64,000 nt of DNA. It comes from Corynebacterium glyciniphilum AJ 3170. GTDB taxonomy: Bacteria > Actinomycetota > Actinomycetes > Mycobacteriales > Mycobacteriaceae. How positions within the stretch are numbered: the first letter of the stretch is position 1; each line of letters opens with the position of its first letter. The translations under genes were made by a program, and so were the position numbers. The stretch spans positions 3,410,001 through 3,474,000 of the forward strand of contig NZ_CP006842.1 in NCBI RefSeq assembly GCF_000626675.1, read 5' to 3'. A model generated the notes under the pieces. That model made no database searches. It worked only from the letters and a program-made list of their open reading frames with translations, and had not been told where the DNA came from. Of the stretch, positions 16,620 through 24,468 are shown piece by piece.

Positions 16620-17237
16620 TCAGGCGAGGACGAGGGGCAGGGCCCGCAACTCGCCGCCCAGCCGCTGCACACGGAGTTTCTCGACGGCATTCCAGCTCTG
16701 CGCGAGACGACGGACCCCACGGGCGGTGGACATGCACCGGGTCACCGCCTCAGCGGCATCTCCGTCCAACCCCTGCGGCGGCAGCCCGCCCTGTTCCTCG
16801 AACTCAATCTCACCCCAGGGTGGCTGCTGTTTGCCAGGGTTCGCCTCGGCGAAGTCTTCCCGGTTGCGTTCGACAGCTGCCCGGGCGTTCTCCACCGTTG
16901 CCTCGAGATCCACGACCTGTACCCCGTCTGGCAGGCCCGCCGACAGGCCCGCGGCCTCCCCCGACACGATGACCGGGCGCCCGAGAATGAGCGACAGGAC
17001 CGTCTCACGGTCATCGCGCCCGTCGATCCAGTCGGCACCCGCAGCGAAACCGTGCACGCCGTCAGAGTCGACGAGCCAGGCACCGCTGAAGTCACCGAGC
17101 AGGACCCGGGCATCGACCTCGACCTGCCACACCGCGGTGACGTCGCCGACGGTGGAGGCGACCATCACCGGCGGATCCTGGGCGCGCGTCACCCCCGCCT
17201 GCTGCGACTGAGTTCCCACGCCTGACGGGTCGGTCAT
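16620..17237 (-). CDS. Uncharacterised 205-residue protein
   Basis: No family is recognised. The protein has no signal or membrane segment and is rich in small and acidic residues, with WQVEVDARVLLGDFSGAWLVD and ILGRPVIVSGEAAGL as its most ordered blocks. The ATG at 17237 overlaps the stop of the upstream gene (ATGA), so the two products are made together and may work together. An alternative longer reading has no ribosome site. Confidence 0.7.
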   Translation of the reverse strand: MTDPSGVGTQSQQAGVTRAQDPPVMVASTVGDVTAVWQVEVDARVLLGDFSGAWLVDSDGVHGFAAGADWIDGRDDRETVLSLILGRPVIVSGEAAGLSAGLPDGVQVVDLEATVENARAAVERNREDFAEANPGKQQPPWGEIEFEEQGGLPPQGLDGDAAEAVTRCMSTARGVRRLAQSWNAVEKLRVQRLGGELRALPLVLA

Positions 17238-17710
17238 GCGCGCACCCGCTCGTTCACGACGTAGAGGACGCCGATCTGTGCTGCACCGTAGACCGTCGAC
17301 GGCACGGTGCGGAACACCCCTCCAACCAGGGGAATCCGCCCACCGACACGGCTCACGACCGCCGCGCCGGCGGCGTCCACGCACCCGTTGAGCCAGGCAG
17401 CGGCACCGACCGCCGCCGCGCCACCAGCCGCCAACGCGACCGTTCCGGGCACCGGACCTGTCTCCAGTGCCTCACGTGCCTGCGCCAGACCCGTAGCGAC
17501 CTCCTGTCGTTCCTTGTCCGACAGGGCCTCCCACTCGTCGGCAAGGACGAGGCCGACCCCGGTGGCGAGTACCGCCGCCTGGCCGGCACGGCGCGGCCAC
17601 TTCCGCTTCACCACATCGCGCACCAGGTAGTACCCCAGTGTGGTGGCGGCAATGATCCGGAACTCCTTCTGCGTGAGTGCCCTGTTTCCTGCCCTGGTTT
17701 TCATGGCCAT
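17234..17710 (-). CDS. Uncharacterised small membrane-associated protein
   Basis: The 158-residue protein starts at ATG 17710, fixed by a strong AAGGAGG site seven bases upstream. A basic N-terminus (MAMKTRAGNRALTQKEF) is followed by a hydrophobic stretch near residues 50-60, a charged helix, a segment of Ala/Gly (GTVALAAGGAAAVGAAAWLNG) and a hydrophobic C-terminus (GAAQIGVLYVVNERV). It may sit at the membrane. It is coupled to the 16620-17237 gene. No function can be assigned. Confidence 0.75.
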   Translation of the reverse strand: MAMKTRAGNRALTQKEFRIIAATTLGYYLVRDVVKRKWPRRAGQAAVLATGVGLVLADEWEALSDKERQEVATGLAQAREALETGPVPGTVALAAGGAAAVGAAAWLNGCVDAAGAAVVSRVGGRIPLVGGVFRTVPSTVYGAAQIGVLYVVNERVRA

Positions 17711-17813
17711 CGTGGTCCTCCTTGCCATCTCTGCGTGCACCCCCGGTACGGGAGCCGCGTACGCCACCGAGTGTAGAGCAGCACCCGGACATCACCGCTG
17801 TACGCTGGATGTC

Positions 17814-18134
17814 ATGTTCGGAAGAGACCGCGCCAAGAACCAGATGCGGCGCAACATCGCCAAGGCCACCGCAGGCCAACCCGCCGGGACGCAGGGGTCG
17901 CGTGCAGAGACCAGCGTGGTGGGCGGCACCGCAGCCGACAAGAGCTACGAGGCTGCATCGCACGCCGAAGCACCATTGAATGAGTTCATGGTGCGACTGC
18001 TCGCACAGGAACTCCCGGTGCTCGACTCCACGAGTCGGAGCATCGTCAACCAGGAGCTACGCGACTACGACGGGCCCACCATCACCTGCGTCGCTGAACT
18101 CCCCGAGACGATCCGTGAGGTCATGGACCTGTAG
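17814..18134 (+). CDS. Uncharacterised 106-residue soluble protein
   Basis: The product starts MFGRDRAKNQMRRNIAKATAG, with a Lys/Arg-rich first 20 residues and an acidic remainder (LNEFMVRLLAQELPVLDS and TCVAELPETIREVMDL). No family is recognised. ATG 17814 is preferred over longer readings because upstream codons overlap the divergent gene. It is convergent with the large gene at 18141-21218, six bases apart. Confidence 0.65.
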   Translation: MFGRDRAKNQMRRNIAKATAGQPAGTQGSRAETSVVGGTAADKSYEAASHAEAPLNEFMVRLLAQELPVLDSTSRSIVNQELRDYDGPTITCVAELPETIREVMDL

Positions 18135-18140
18135 GACGAA

Positions 18141-21100
18141 TCAGCCCCGCACGTCACCGAGCAGGGCGGCGTAACGGTCACGGACCACCGGATCTCCGCC
18201 ATAGCGCGCCGCCGCCTCAAGACGCCGTGTCACCGCAGCGATGAGCCAGTCGGCCTCGACCCGGCGTGCCTGTTGGGCGACCGACTCGAAGATCAGCAAC
18301 GCCTCATTGTCGCGACCCGTCACATGCAGCAGTAGCGCCTCCTCAGTCAACGCCTCGAGACGTGCCGACTCCACCGTGACGCCCGGTGTGACACTCACGC
18401 CCGCACGGGTGAACGTCCCTTCCGCCTCCTTCGCCACACCGGCAGCCCAGGCGGTCAACACCAGTGCCTCGTCCACCCGGTCCGTGTGCACCAGGCCCCG
18501 GTTGATGTTCAGTACATGGTCGACCAGGTCGCCAGCGGCCCGCAGTCCCAACTCTTCCGACGGCAGTTCGGCGTCCACCGACGTCGCGACCACATGGAAC
18601 CGCTGGTAGGCCTCCCTCAGTCGGTCAACCTGAGCCGGCCAGTCCCGGGCGAAGTTCTCCCCCACCAGTGCCGTCGCCAGGCGAGTCGCCTCCGCCTCGC
18701 GACGGAACGAGGCATGGGGGAAGCGCGCCCAGTCCAGCCCCTCGATATCGTCGAAACCCTCCAGGACGAATGCGGCCCGCGGAAAATCCCGGTCGTCAAG
18801 GAGTGCGGACATGCAGGTCACATGGTACTCCGCGGCGACCTCCCACTCCTCCCTGAACTGGGCACTGTCCGCCGCCTCGGCGAAGGCTCCGGCTGCAGCC
18901 CGGTGGTTGCCCAGCTTCGCCAAGGTCTCGCCACGTGCCGCCATGAGGTGGATACGCATGAGCGCGCCCTCCTCGTCCGACATCGTCGGTTCCTCCCCCG
19001 ATTCACCCGACACCAGGCGTAGGCAGCGCTCATACACGGCGAGCGCCTCATGGAATGCACCGTGTCCGGACAGGGAAACGCCCAGTGAGAGCAGTTCGTC
19101 CAGCAACTCCGGTGCAGCGTCGTCGCCGAGCATGGCCACCGGGCCGGGCGGTGGAACCGGCAGACTCAGGGCCACCCCGGCGACGTAGTGCGCAACCTGC
19201 GCCACCAGCGCATCCACCGCCGGATCGTCAGCGGCGAGCTCGGCGATGCCGATGAGCAGTGCCGAACCGACCTCCGGTATCGATCGCGGCACCAGCCGGG
19301 TGACCTGCCGGAAGGCACGCAGGGCCAGCCGCAGCGACTCCGTGTCGGGATACACCCCGCCCATCAGGACATCCTGTTCGATGACGCGTCGGACGAGTGG
19401 GCCGGAACCCTGCCAGAATCCGGCGACGGTCTCCACCCTGTTGGCGAGGATGGTGGCCGGGTCGGCGCCGGCGTCCTCTGCGTCATCCTGGGTGCGCTGA
19501 CGCTCCCGGAGCATCTCGTCGAGTTCGTCGAGCACCGGCGGGGCCGCCGCCTCGTCATCCTCGGCCGGGTCGTCCCCGATATCGTCACCGATATCGTCGT
19601 CGACATCATCGCTGTCGTCGTACCCGGCGCCCTGCACGTCGTACCTGCGCAACAGTTCCTCGACGAGTGCCTCATGCGGGCCGAGACCGACACGCCCGTC
19701 ACGGATCTCCATCAACCGGTCGACCGTGGCCTCCACTGCCTCCGACAGTCCGAGCATGGAATACATCATCAGTGCCGCAACAGTGTCGCCCGTGTCGAGG
19801 ATCGAGAGGTCCACTGGACCGGCCACCGGGATCTCCGGAGATGCCTCCCCACTGACCTCGCCGCGCCAGTCAGCGACCTCGCGCGGCAGGTGCAGCCAGG
19901 CGTCCTCCACCCAGGACGGCAGACGCGCCGGCATCATCGGCGTCACCGACAACGCATGCGACTCCGGTACCGGGACCCCCGGGGCCGACGGCGCACCCGA
20001 CGGAGCACGGTGCAGCGCCAACCCGATGCTCGACTCGACATCATTGCCGTTGCGCTGGTCCAGGGCGGCCGCCGCGGAGCGCGCCCGCTCGCCGGTCCAC
20101 CGGGCGAGACCGGCGACCGTCCCGCCGCCGGTCTGCTCCCCGGCCAACGCCAGCCAGTCCGCCACCGCCGGCAACCCGGCGAACAAGGGCCGCACTGCAC
20201 CGTGCCCGGCCTCCACCGCCGCAGCCAGGACCGTATGCAGCCCTTCCAGCAGGTGGACATCCGACGCGGGGACTCGCCGGTGGAGCGCCATGACCGGCAG
20301 CATCCGGTCCAGCAGCCCCAGTGCGAGCGACGCCCGGCCAGACACCGCAAGATACTCAGCGACCTGCAACAATGCGTCCGACAACTCCGGGGAGCCCACC
20401 GCCCTGTCCGCGACGAACGCCGCCCGAGCGGCCGTGACCTCAGGCGCGACGACCCCGGAGAGTGGAATCAACGACTCCGCGAGCATCACCGTCGGCTGCA
20501 CGTGGGCCTCCGGGGCGTTCTCCATCGCTTCGACAATCCCGACCACGGTCCCCAGGTCGCCACGCTGCAACGCCACCATGCCCCGGACATCCAGGTCGCG
20601 CTGAAAACGGTGCGCCTCTGCCCAGGTCATCTCCTCCGGCAAGGACGGTTCCGGGAGGTCGTCGAGCAGCTCCTGGGCCTCGTCCAACCGGCCCAATGCC
20701 AGCAGGACGCGCACGCGCGTCTCGGCGATATCGATCTCGGAACGTCCCAGTTCCCGCAACGCTCCGACAGCCTGTTCGCTCAGGTCCTCCAGATCTGCCA
20801 GGCTGATGTCCGGTCGCTGCGCAGCGCTCAGGACGATCTCCTGCCACAGCAGATCGAAGATATCCGGCAGATCAGCGGCGCCAGCATCATCCGCGTCGCC
20901 GGCGTCGCCCCCCGTGGGCCTGCCCATGTCGGGGTTCGCGGGGAAGCGTTCCGGATCCTCCCGGTGCATCTCCCACAACCCCGGCAACAACTCGACGGTG
21001 TCCGGCCGGTCCAACGCCTCCCCCTCCAGACAACGCAGCAGGTCGATCCGGTACGCCAACTCCTCGTCTTCACGGGAAGTTCCCAGACAATCCGAGAGTT

Positions 21101-21218
21101 CCTCACACCTGCGCAGGTAGGACTCCTCACCGATCTCGCCACGCGAGCGCATCCCCCGCAGGGTCTCCCATTCCTGTGCGACCCACGCCACATCCTGCGT
21201 ACCTCTGACCCGACCCAT
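18141..21218 (-). CDS. Large repeat-type (TPR-like) protein of unknown function, 1025 residues
   Basis: The protein begins MGRVRGTQDVAWVAQEWETL and is almost wholly helical, with repeated amphipathic pairs of the TPR/SEL1 kind, for example ALGRLDEAQELLDDLPEP, LGLLDRMLPVMALHR, HEALAVYERCLRLV, and TLAKLGNHRAAAGAFAEAAD. Such scaffolds bind other proteins. A strongly acidic linker (DDSDDVDDDIGDDIGDD, about residues 530-550) splits it into two halves. There is no signal peptide or membrane segment. It is divergent from dprE1 with only 49 bp between start codons, so a promoter region is shared. I cannot name a family or partner. Confidence 0.75.
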   Translation of the reverse strand: MGRVRGTQDVAWVAQEWETLRGMRSRGEIGEESYLRRCEELSDCLGTSREDEELAYRIDLLRCLEGEALDRPDTVELLPGLWEMHREDPERFPANPDMGRPTGGDAGDADDAGAADLPDIFDLLWQEIVLSAAQRPDISLADLEDLSEQAVGALRELGRSEIDIAETRVRVLLALGRLDEAQELLDDLPEPSLPEEMTWAEAHRFQRDLDVRGMVALQRGDLGTVVGIVEAMENAPEAHVQPTVMLAESLIPLSGVVAPEVTAARAAFVADRAVGSPELSDALLQVAEYLAVSGRASLALGLLDRMLPVMALHRRVPASDVHLLEGLHTVLAAAVEAGHGAVRPLFAGLPAVADWLALAGEQTGGGTVAGLARWTGERARSAAAALDQRNGNDVESSIGLALHRAPSGAPSAPGVPVPESHALSVTPMMPARLPSWVEDAWLHLPREVADWRGEVSGEASPEIPVAGPVDLSILDTGDTVAALMMYSMLGLSEAVEATVDRLMEIRDGRVGLGPHEALVEELLRRYDVQGAGYDDSDDVDDDIGDDIGDDPAEDDEAAAPPVLDELDEMLRERQRTQDDAEDAGADPATILANRVETVAGFWQGSGPLVRRVIEQDVLMGGVYPDTESLRLALRAFRQVTRLVPRSIPEVGSALLIGIAELAADDPAVDALVAQVAHYVAGVALSLPVPPPGPVAMLGDDAAPELLDELLSLGVSLSGHGAFHEALAVYERCLRLVSGESGEEPTMSDEEGALMRIHLMAARGETLAKLGNHRAAAGAFAEAADSAQFREEWEVAAEYHVTCMSALLDDRDFPRAAFVLEGFDDIEGLDWARFPHASFRREAEATRLATALVGENFARDWPAQVDRLREAYQRFHVVATSVDAELPSEELGLRAAGDLVDHVLNINRGLVHTDRVDEALVLTAWAAGVAKEAEGTFTRAGVSVTPGVTVESARLEALTEEALLLHVTGRDNEALLIFESVAQQARRVEADWLIAAVTRRLEAAARYGGDPVVRDRYAALLGDVRG

Positions 21219-21267
21219 GCCCCAACTATGACATGAATCCGCCCCACCCGGCGGTAGGGTGGTCCCC

Positions 21268-22683
21268 ATGGAACTGAAGACGCACACCCGGACGCTCACC
21301 GGGTGGGGACGAACCGCGCCCACCTCGGCCGAGGTCCTCGCCACCCCTGATGTCGACATCATCTCCGCAGCCGTCGCCCAGGTCGCCGACGACAACGCCG
21401 ACAAGCCCGACCACCTCAAGCGCGGCGTCATCGCCCGCGGGATGGGCCGGTCCTACGGCGACCCCGCCATGAACGGCGGCGGTCTGGTCATCGACATGCA
21501 GCAGCTCAACCGCATCCACTCCATCGACCCGGACACCGCGCTGGTCGACGTGGACGCCGGCGTCACCCTTGACCAGCTGATGAAGGCTGCACTGCCGTCC
21601 GGTCTCTGGGTCCCCGTCCTGCCCGGCACCCGGCAGGTCACCATCGGTGGTGCCATCGGCCCGGACATCCACGGCAAGAACCACCACTCCGCTGGCTCCT
21701 TCGGCGACCACGTGGTCTCCATGGAACTGCTCGTCGCCGACGGCCGCGTCCTGCACCTGGAGCCCGAAGGCTCCGCGGACGACCCCGACGGCACCCTGTT
21801 CTGGGCCACCGTGGGCGGCATGGGCCTGACCGGCATCATCCTGCGTGCCACCATCCGGATGACGAAGACGGAGACCGCCTACTTCCTGGCGGACACCGAC
21901 CGCACGGACACGCTCGACGAGACGATCGCCGCGCACTCCGACGGCTCCGAGGTCAACTACACCTACTCCTCGGCGTGGTTCGACTGCATCTCCCCCGCCC
22001 CGAAGCTGGGCCGGGCGACGATCTCGCGCGGCTCCCTGGCCACCCTGGACCAGCTCAAGGAGTACGCCCCCAAACTGGCGGCGGACCCCCTGAAGTTCAA
22101 CGCCCCCCAGCTGATGACGGTGCCGGACATCTTCCCGTCCTTCACCTTGAACAAGCTGACTCTCTCGGCGGTGGGCCTGGCGTACTACACCATGGGCGCA
22201 CCGGCGAAGAACCAGGTCAAGAACCTCACGCAGTTCTACCAGCCGCTCGACCTCATCGGGGAGTGGAACCGTGGCTACGGTTCCAAGGGGTTCCTGCAGT
22301 ACCAGTTCGTGGTGCCGACCGAAGCCGTTGAGGCCTTCAAGGACATCATCCGCGACATCCAGGCGTCCGGGCACTACTCTGCGCTCAACGTGTTCAAGCT
22401 CTTCGGCGAAGGCAACCGTGCACCGCTGAGCTACCCGATGCCCGGCTGGAACGTGTGCGTGGACTTCCCGATCCGCCCGGGTCTCGGTGAGTTCCTGGAC
22501 AAGCTGGACAAGCAGGTCATGCAGTTCGGCGGACGTCTCTACCTGGCCAAGGAGTCGCGGACCTCCGCCGAGAACTTCCACAAGATGTACCCCGGCCTGT
22601 CCGGGTGGCTGGAGACCCGGCGGTCCATCGACCCGACCGGTGTCTTCGCCTCCGACATGTCCCGCCGCCTCGAGCTCAACTAG
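21268..22683 (+). CDS. dprE1: Decaprenylphosphoryl-beta-D-ribose 2-oxidase
   Basis: DprE1 oxidises decaprenyl-phospho-ribose at C2, the first half of the epimerisation that makes decaprenyl-phospho-arabinose for arabinogalactan and lipoarabinomannan. The 471-residue flavoprotein has the FAD-binding block [36 protein letters not shown] and a C-terminal [12 protein letters not shown]. The covalent-inhibitor Cys (Cys387 in M. tuberculosis) is present in [10 protein letters not shown], at about residue 397. ATG 21268 has a GGTAGGG site. dprE2 follows after 25 bp. It shares its upstream region with the divergent 1025-residue gene. Confidence 0.96.
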   Translation: MELKTHTRTLTGWGRTAPTSAEVLATPDVDIISAAVAQVADDNADKPDHLKRGVIARGMGRSYGDPAMNGGGLVIDMQQLNRIHSIDPDTALVDVDAGVTLDQLMKAALPSGLWVPVLPGTRQVTIGGAIGPDIHGKNHHSAGSFGDHVVSMELLVADGRVLHLEPEGSADDPDGTLFWATVGGMGLTGIILRATIRMTKTETAYFLADTDRTDTLDETIAAHSDGSEVNYTYSSAWFDCISPAPKLGRATISRGSLATLDQLKEYAPKLAADPLKFNAPQLMTVPDIFPSFTLNKLTLSAVGLAYYTMGAPAKNQVKNLTQFYQPLDLIGEWNRGYGSKGFLQYQFVVPTEAVEAFKDIIRDIQASGHYSALNVFKLFGEGNRAPLSYPMPGWNVCVDFPIRPGLGEFLDKLDKQVMQFGGRLYLAKESRTSAENFHKMYPGLSGWLETRRSIDPTGVFASDMSRRLELN

Positions 22684-22708
22684 AGCCTGTTTTTAGGAGA
22701 CACTTCCA

Positions 22709-23467
22709 ATGATCAACGCTGTGGGTAAACCCCAGTCCATCCTGCTGCTCGGCGGCGCCTCCGACATGGGGCTCGCCGTGGTCGAGGAGTTCCTGACCCG
22801 TGGCTCGGCCCGCGTGGTGCTGGCCGCCCGCCCGGGTGAGGACCTCTCGTCCGCCGTCGGCCGGATGGAATCCGCCGGTGCCTCCTCCGTGGAGACCGTC
22901 GGCTTCGACGCCACCGACTTCGACTCCCACCCGGGCGTCTTTGACGAGATCTGGGCCGGTGGCGACATCGACCTCGCTGTCGTCGCCTTCGGTGTGCTCG
23001 GCGACAACGAGGTGCAGTGGACCGACCAGAAGCAGGCTGTGCTGGCCGCCCAGGTCAACTACACTGGCGCCGTCTCTGTCGGCGTGCTGCTGTCCAACCG
23101 GATGAAGGCACAGGGCCACGGCCAGATTGTGGTGTTCTCCTCCGTCGCCGGTGAGATGGTGCGTCGCTCGAACTTCGTCTACGGCTCCACCAAGGCCGGC
23201 GTGGACGGCTTCTACCGGATGCTCGGTGAGGCCCTGCGCGGCACCGGGGTGAAGGTGCTGACCGTGCGCCCCGGCCAGGTCCGCACCAACATGACCGCCG
23301 CGCTGGACGACGCCCCACTGACCGTGGACAAGACCGACGCCGCCAAGGCCGTCGCCGCGGGGGTGGACGGTGGCAAGCCGGTCATCTGGATCCACCCGCT
23401 GTTCCGCCCGATCATGCTGATCCTGAAGAACCTGCCGCAGTTCATCGTGCGGCGGCTGCCGCTGTAG
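22709..23467 (+). CDS. dprE2: Decaprenylphosphoryl-2-keto-D-erythro-pentose reductase
   Basis: DprE2 is the NADH-dependent partner of DprE1 and reduces the 2-keto intermediate to decaprenyl-phospho-arabinose. The 252-residue SDR has the cofactor loop LLLGGASDMGLAV, the catalytic YGSTK, and RPGQVRTNM, as in the DprE2 group. An AGGAGA site lies nine bases upstream of the ATG. It is co-directional with dprE1. In corynebacteria aftA normally follows; here the next 4.5 kb is accessory sequence instead. Confidence 0.95.
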   Translation: MINAVGKPQSILLLGGASDMGLAVVEEFLTRGSARVVLAARPGEDLSSAVGRMESAGASSVETVGFDATDFDSHPGVFDEIWAGGDIDLAVVAFGVLGDNEVQWTDQKQAVLAAQVNYTGAVSVGVLLSNRMKAQGHGQIVVFSSVAGEMVRRSNFVYGSTKAGVDGFYRMLGEALRGTGVKVLTVRPGQVRTNMTAALDDAPLTVDKTDAAKAVAAGVDGGKPVIWIHPLFRPIMLILKNLPQFIVRRLPL

Positions 23468-23930
23468 GGGGTTACGGGAGGTGGCTGCTGGGGTCCGACT
23501 TTTCCCCATTGAGCGACCGCAATGGTGCCGTGGCAGAGGGTCCGGTCGTTTCCAGGAACCACAACGACCAGTAGGTCTGCCACCGGACCGGCCACTCTGC
23601 CGTGGCCAGCTCCCAGTTGTCGGGGCTACAGGCCTCGCGCTGGTGCAGGACGGCGGGAATGCTACCGAATGACCAGCCTCTACTGGATCAGCGGAACAGG
23701 GGGGACTCGGCCTCCCGACCAGGAGTTCCTCCGTCCGTTGAGCGCGTGAGCCGAACGGAGAGACTGGCGGACAGCGGTTCTTGTCGCCGCCGCAGGGACT
23801 TCAATCCTCCCTGCCCGGAACGATGCGACTCAGCTCTCCGGGGGTGTGTGGGCACTGTCACCTCGCCCAGCACTCAGGCGAGGTCCGCCCCGTAGCACCG
23901 CGCGGGCAGAAAAGGAAGAACGAATCATGG
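23468..23930. other. Gene-free stretch after dprE2
   Basis: Short open readings on both strands have no recognisable family, no ribosome sites and poor codon structure. No tRNA cloverleaf or strong terminator hairpin is visible. I read it as the edge of an accessory islet, containing decayed sequence. Confidence 0.4.
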
Positions 23931-23944
23931 CATAAACGTATCCC

Positions 23945-24175
23945 ATGTCGGACTGGCCGAATGTTTCCCCTGAAACCCCGCCCTGGGTTTCCGCTGACTG
24001 GAGGATCCTCGACATCCTCATCCGCCAGCCCGTCATCGACGCCGAAAGAATCGCCGGAGGTCGACACCGCGTTCCGTATGCGCCAAACATTCCCGACCAA
24101 CGTCAGACGACCGGCAGGATGACTAAGGGATTGGAGCGACACCGGAAGTACACAGAGGTACACCAAGTACACTGA
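23945..24175 (+). pseudogene. Possible decayed C-terminal end of a Fic-type or winged-helix protein
   Basis: The reading includes SADWRILDILIRQPVIDAERIAGG and then, after an apparent break, MTKGLERHRKYTE. Together these recall the C-terminal winged helix of Fic-domain proteins (leucine-rich start with QPVIDA, and a closing TKGLE-HRK-Y block). The middle helix-turn-helix is missing or out of frame. The match is by eye and weak. Confidence 0.25.
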
Positions 24176-24182
24176 AGTACAC
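24148..24182 (+). repeat. Four phased GTACAC direct repeats upstream of the ATPase remnant
   Basis: GTACAC occurs at 24148, 24158, 24167 and 24177, spaced 10, 9 and 10 bases, so all lie on the same face of the helix. The block ends two bases before a GAAGGAAG ribosome site and 12 bases before the ATG at 24195. This is the layout of an operator for a cooperatively binding regulator, or of short iterons. Confidence 0.75.
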
Positions 24183-24194
24183 AGAAGGAAGCTC

Positions 24195-24377
24195 ATGTCT
24201 GCGCGACCACAGAATCCCTTCCGCCCTTCGCCCGGTGCCAAGCCGCCACAACTGATCGGCAGAGCAGGATTGCTCAATGAGTTCGTCTACGGGCTGCGCA
24301 TCAGCTCCGGAGCGCCGGGCCTGCTGACCATCTTCACTGGTGCCAGGCGAATCGGGAATACCACATGGGATCTTTGA
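24195..24377 (+). pseudogene. Truncated AAA/P-loop ATPase (N-terminal 60 residues)
   Basis: The start MSARPQNPFRPSPGAKPPQLIGR and LLTIFTGARRIGNT match the N-terminus of actinobacterial Orc1/Cdc6-like ATP-binding proteins of about 400 residues, which read NPF-P--G--PP-L-GR and then TGARG-GKT. Here the Walker A is changed (GARRIGNT) and the frame stops eight codons later, so the ATPase is dead and lacks at least 85 percent of its length. Its ribosome site and repeat operator are intact. The next gene starts 92 bp downstream. Confidence 0.65.
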
Positions 24378-24395
24378 CACGCTTACCGTGTCAAA
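24373..24395. terminator. Perfect 9-bp hairpin with 5-base loop after the ATPase remnant
   Basis: The arms TTTGACACG and CGTGTCAAA flank CTTAC, followed by one more A. It overlaps the last codons of the remnant. It may terminate the upstream transcript or serve as an operator for the 24469 gene. The TTTGAC/GTCAAA ends make either possible. Confidence 0.45.
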
Positions 24396-24468
24396 ATGGT
24401 CAGGACGGAGTGCGGCTTGACTGGCCTTATCACCGCCGCCAAACGGAGGCTAGCTGGAAGGGACGGAC

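Noticed and set aside
17640..17816. N-terminal sequence with a lipoprotein-like signal in front of the 17814-18134 gene
   Set aside because: The hydrophobic stretch with LAISAC is antisense to the start of the 17234-17710 gene, which has a strong ribosome site. The plus-strand gene begins at 17814.
19188..21236. 682-codon open reading on the plus strand
   Set aside because: It is antisense to the 1025-residue protein gene, has no domain, and has the arginine/glutamine-rich look of a GC-driven shadow frame.
23468..24140. tRNA gene as an integration site after dprE2
   Set aside because: I looked for a T-loop (GTTCRANNC) and acceptor stem pairing and found none.
24148..24182. CRISPR array
   Set aside because: The repeats are 6-base units at 10-base spacing, with no spacers of CRISPR length and no cas genes.
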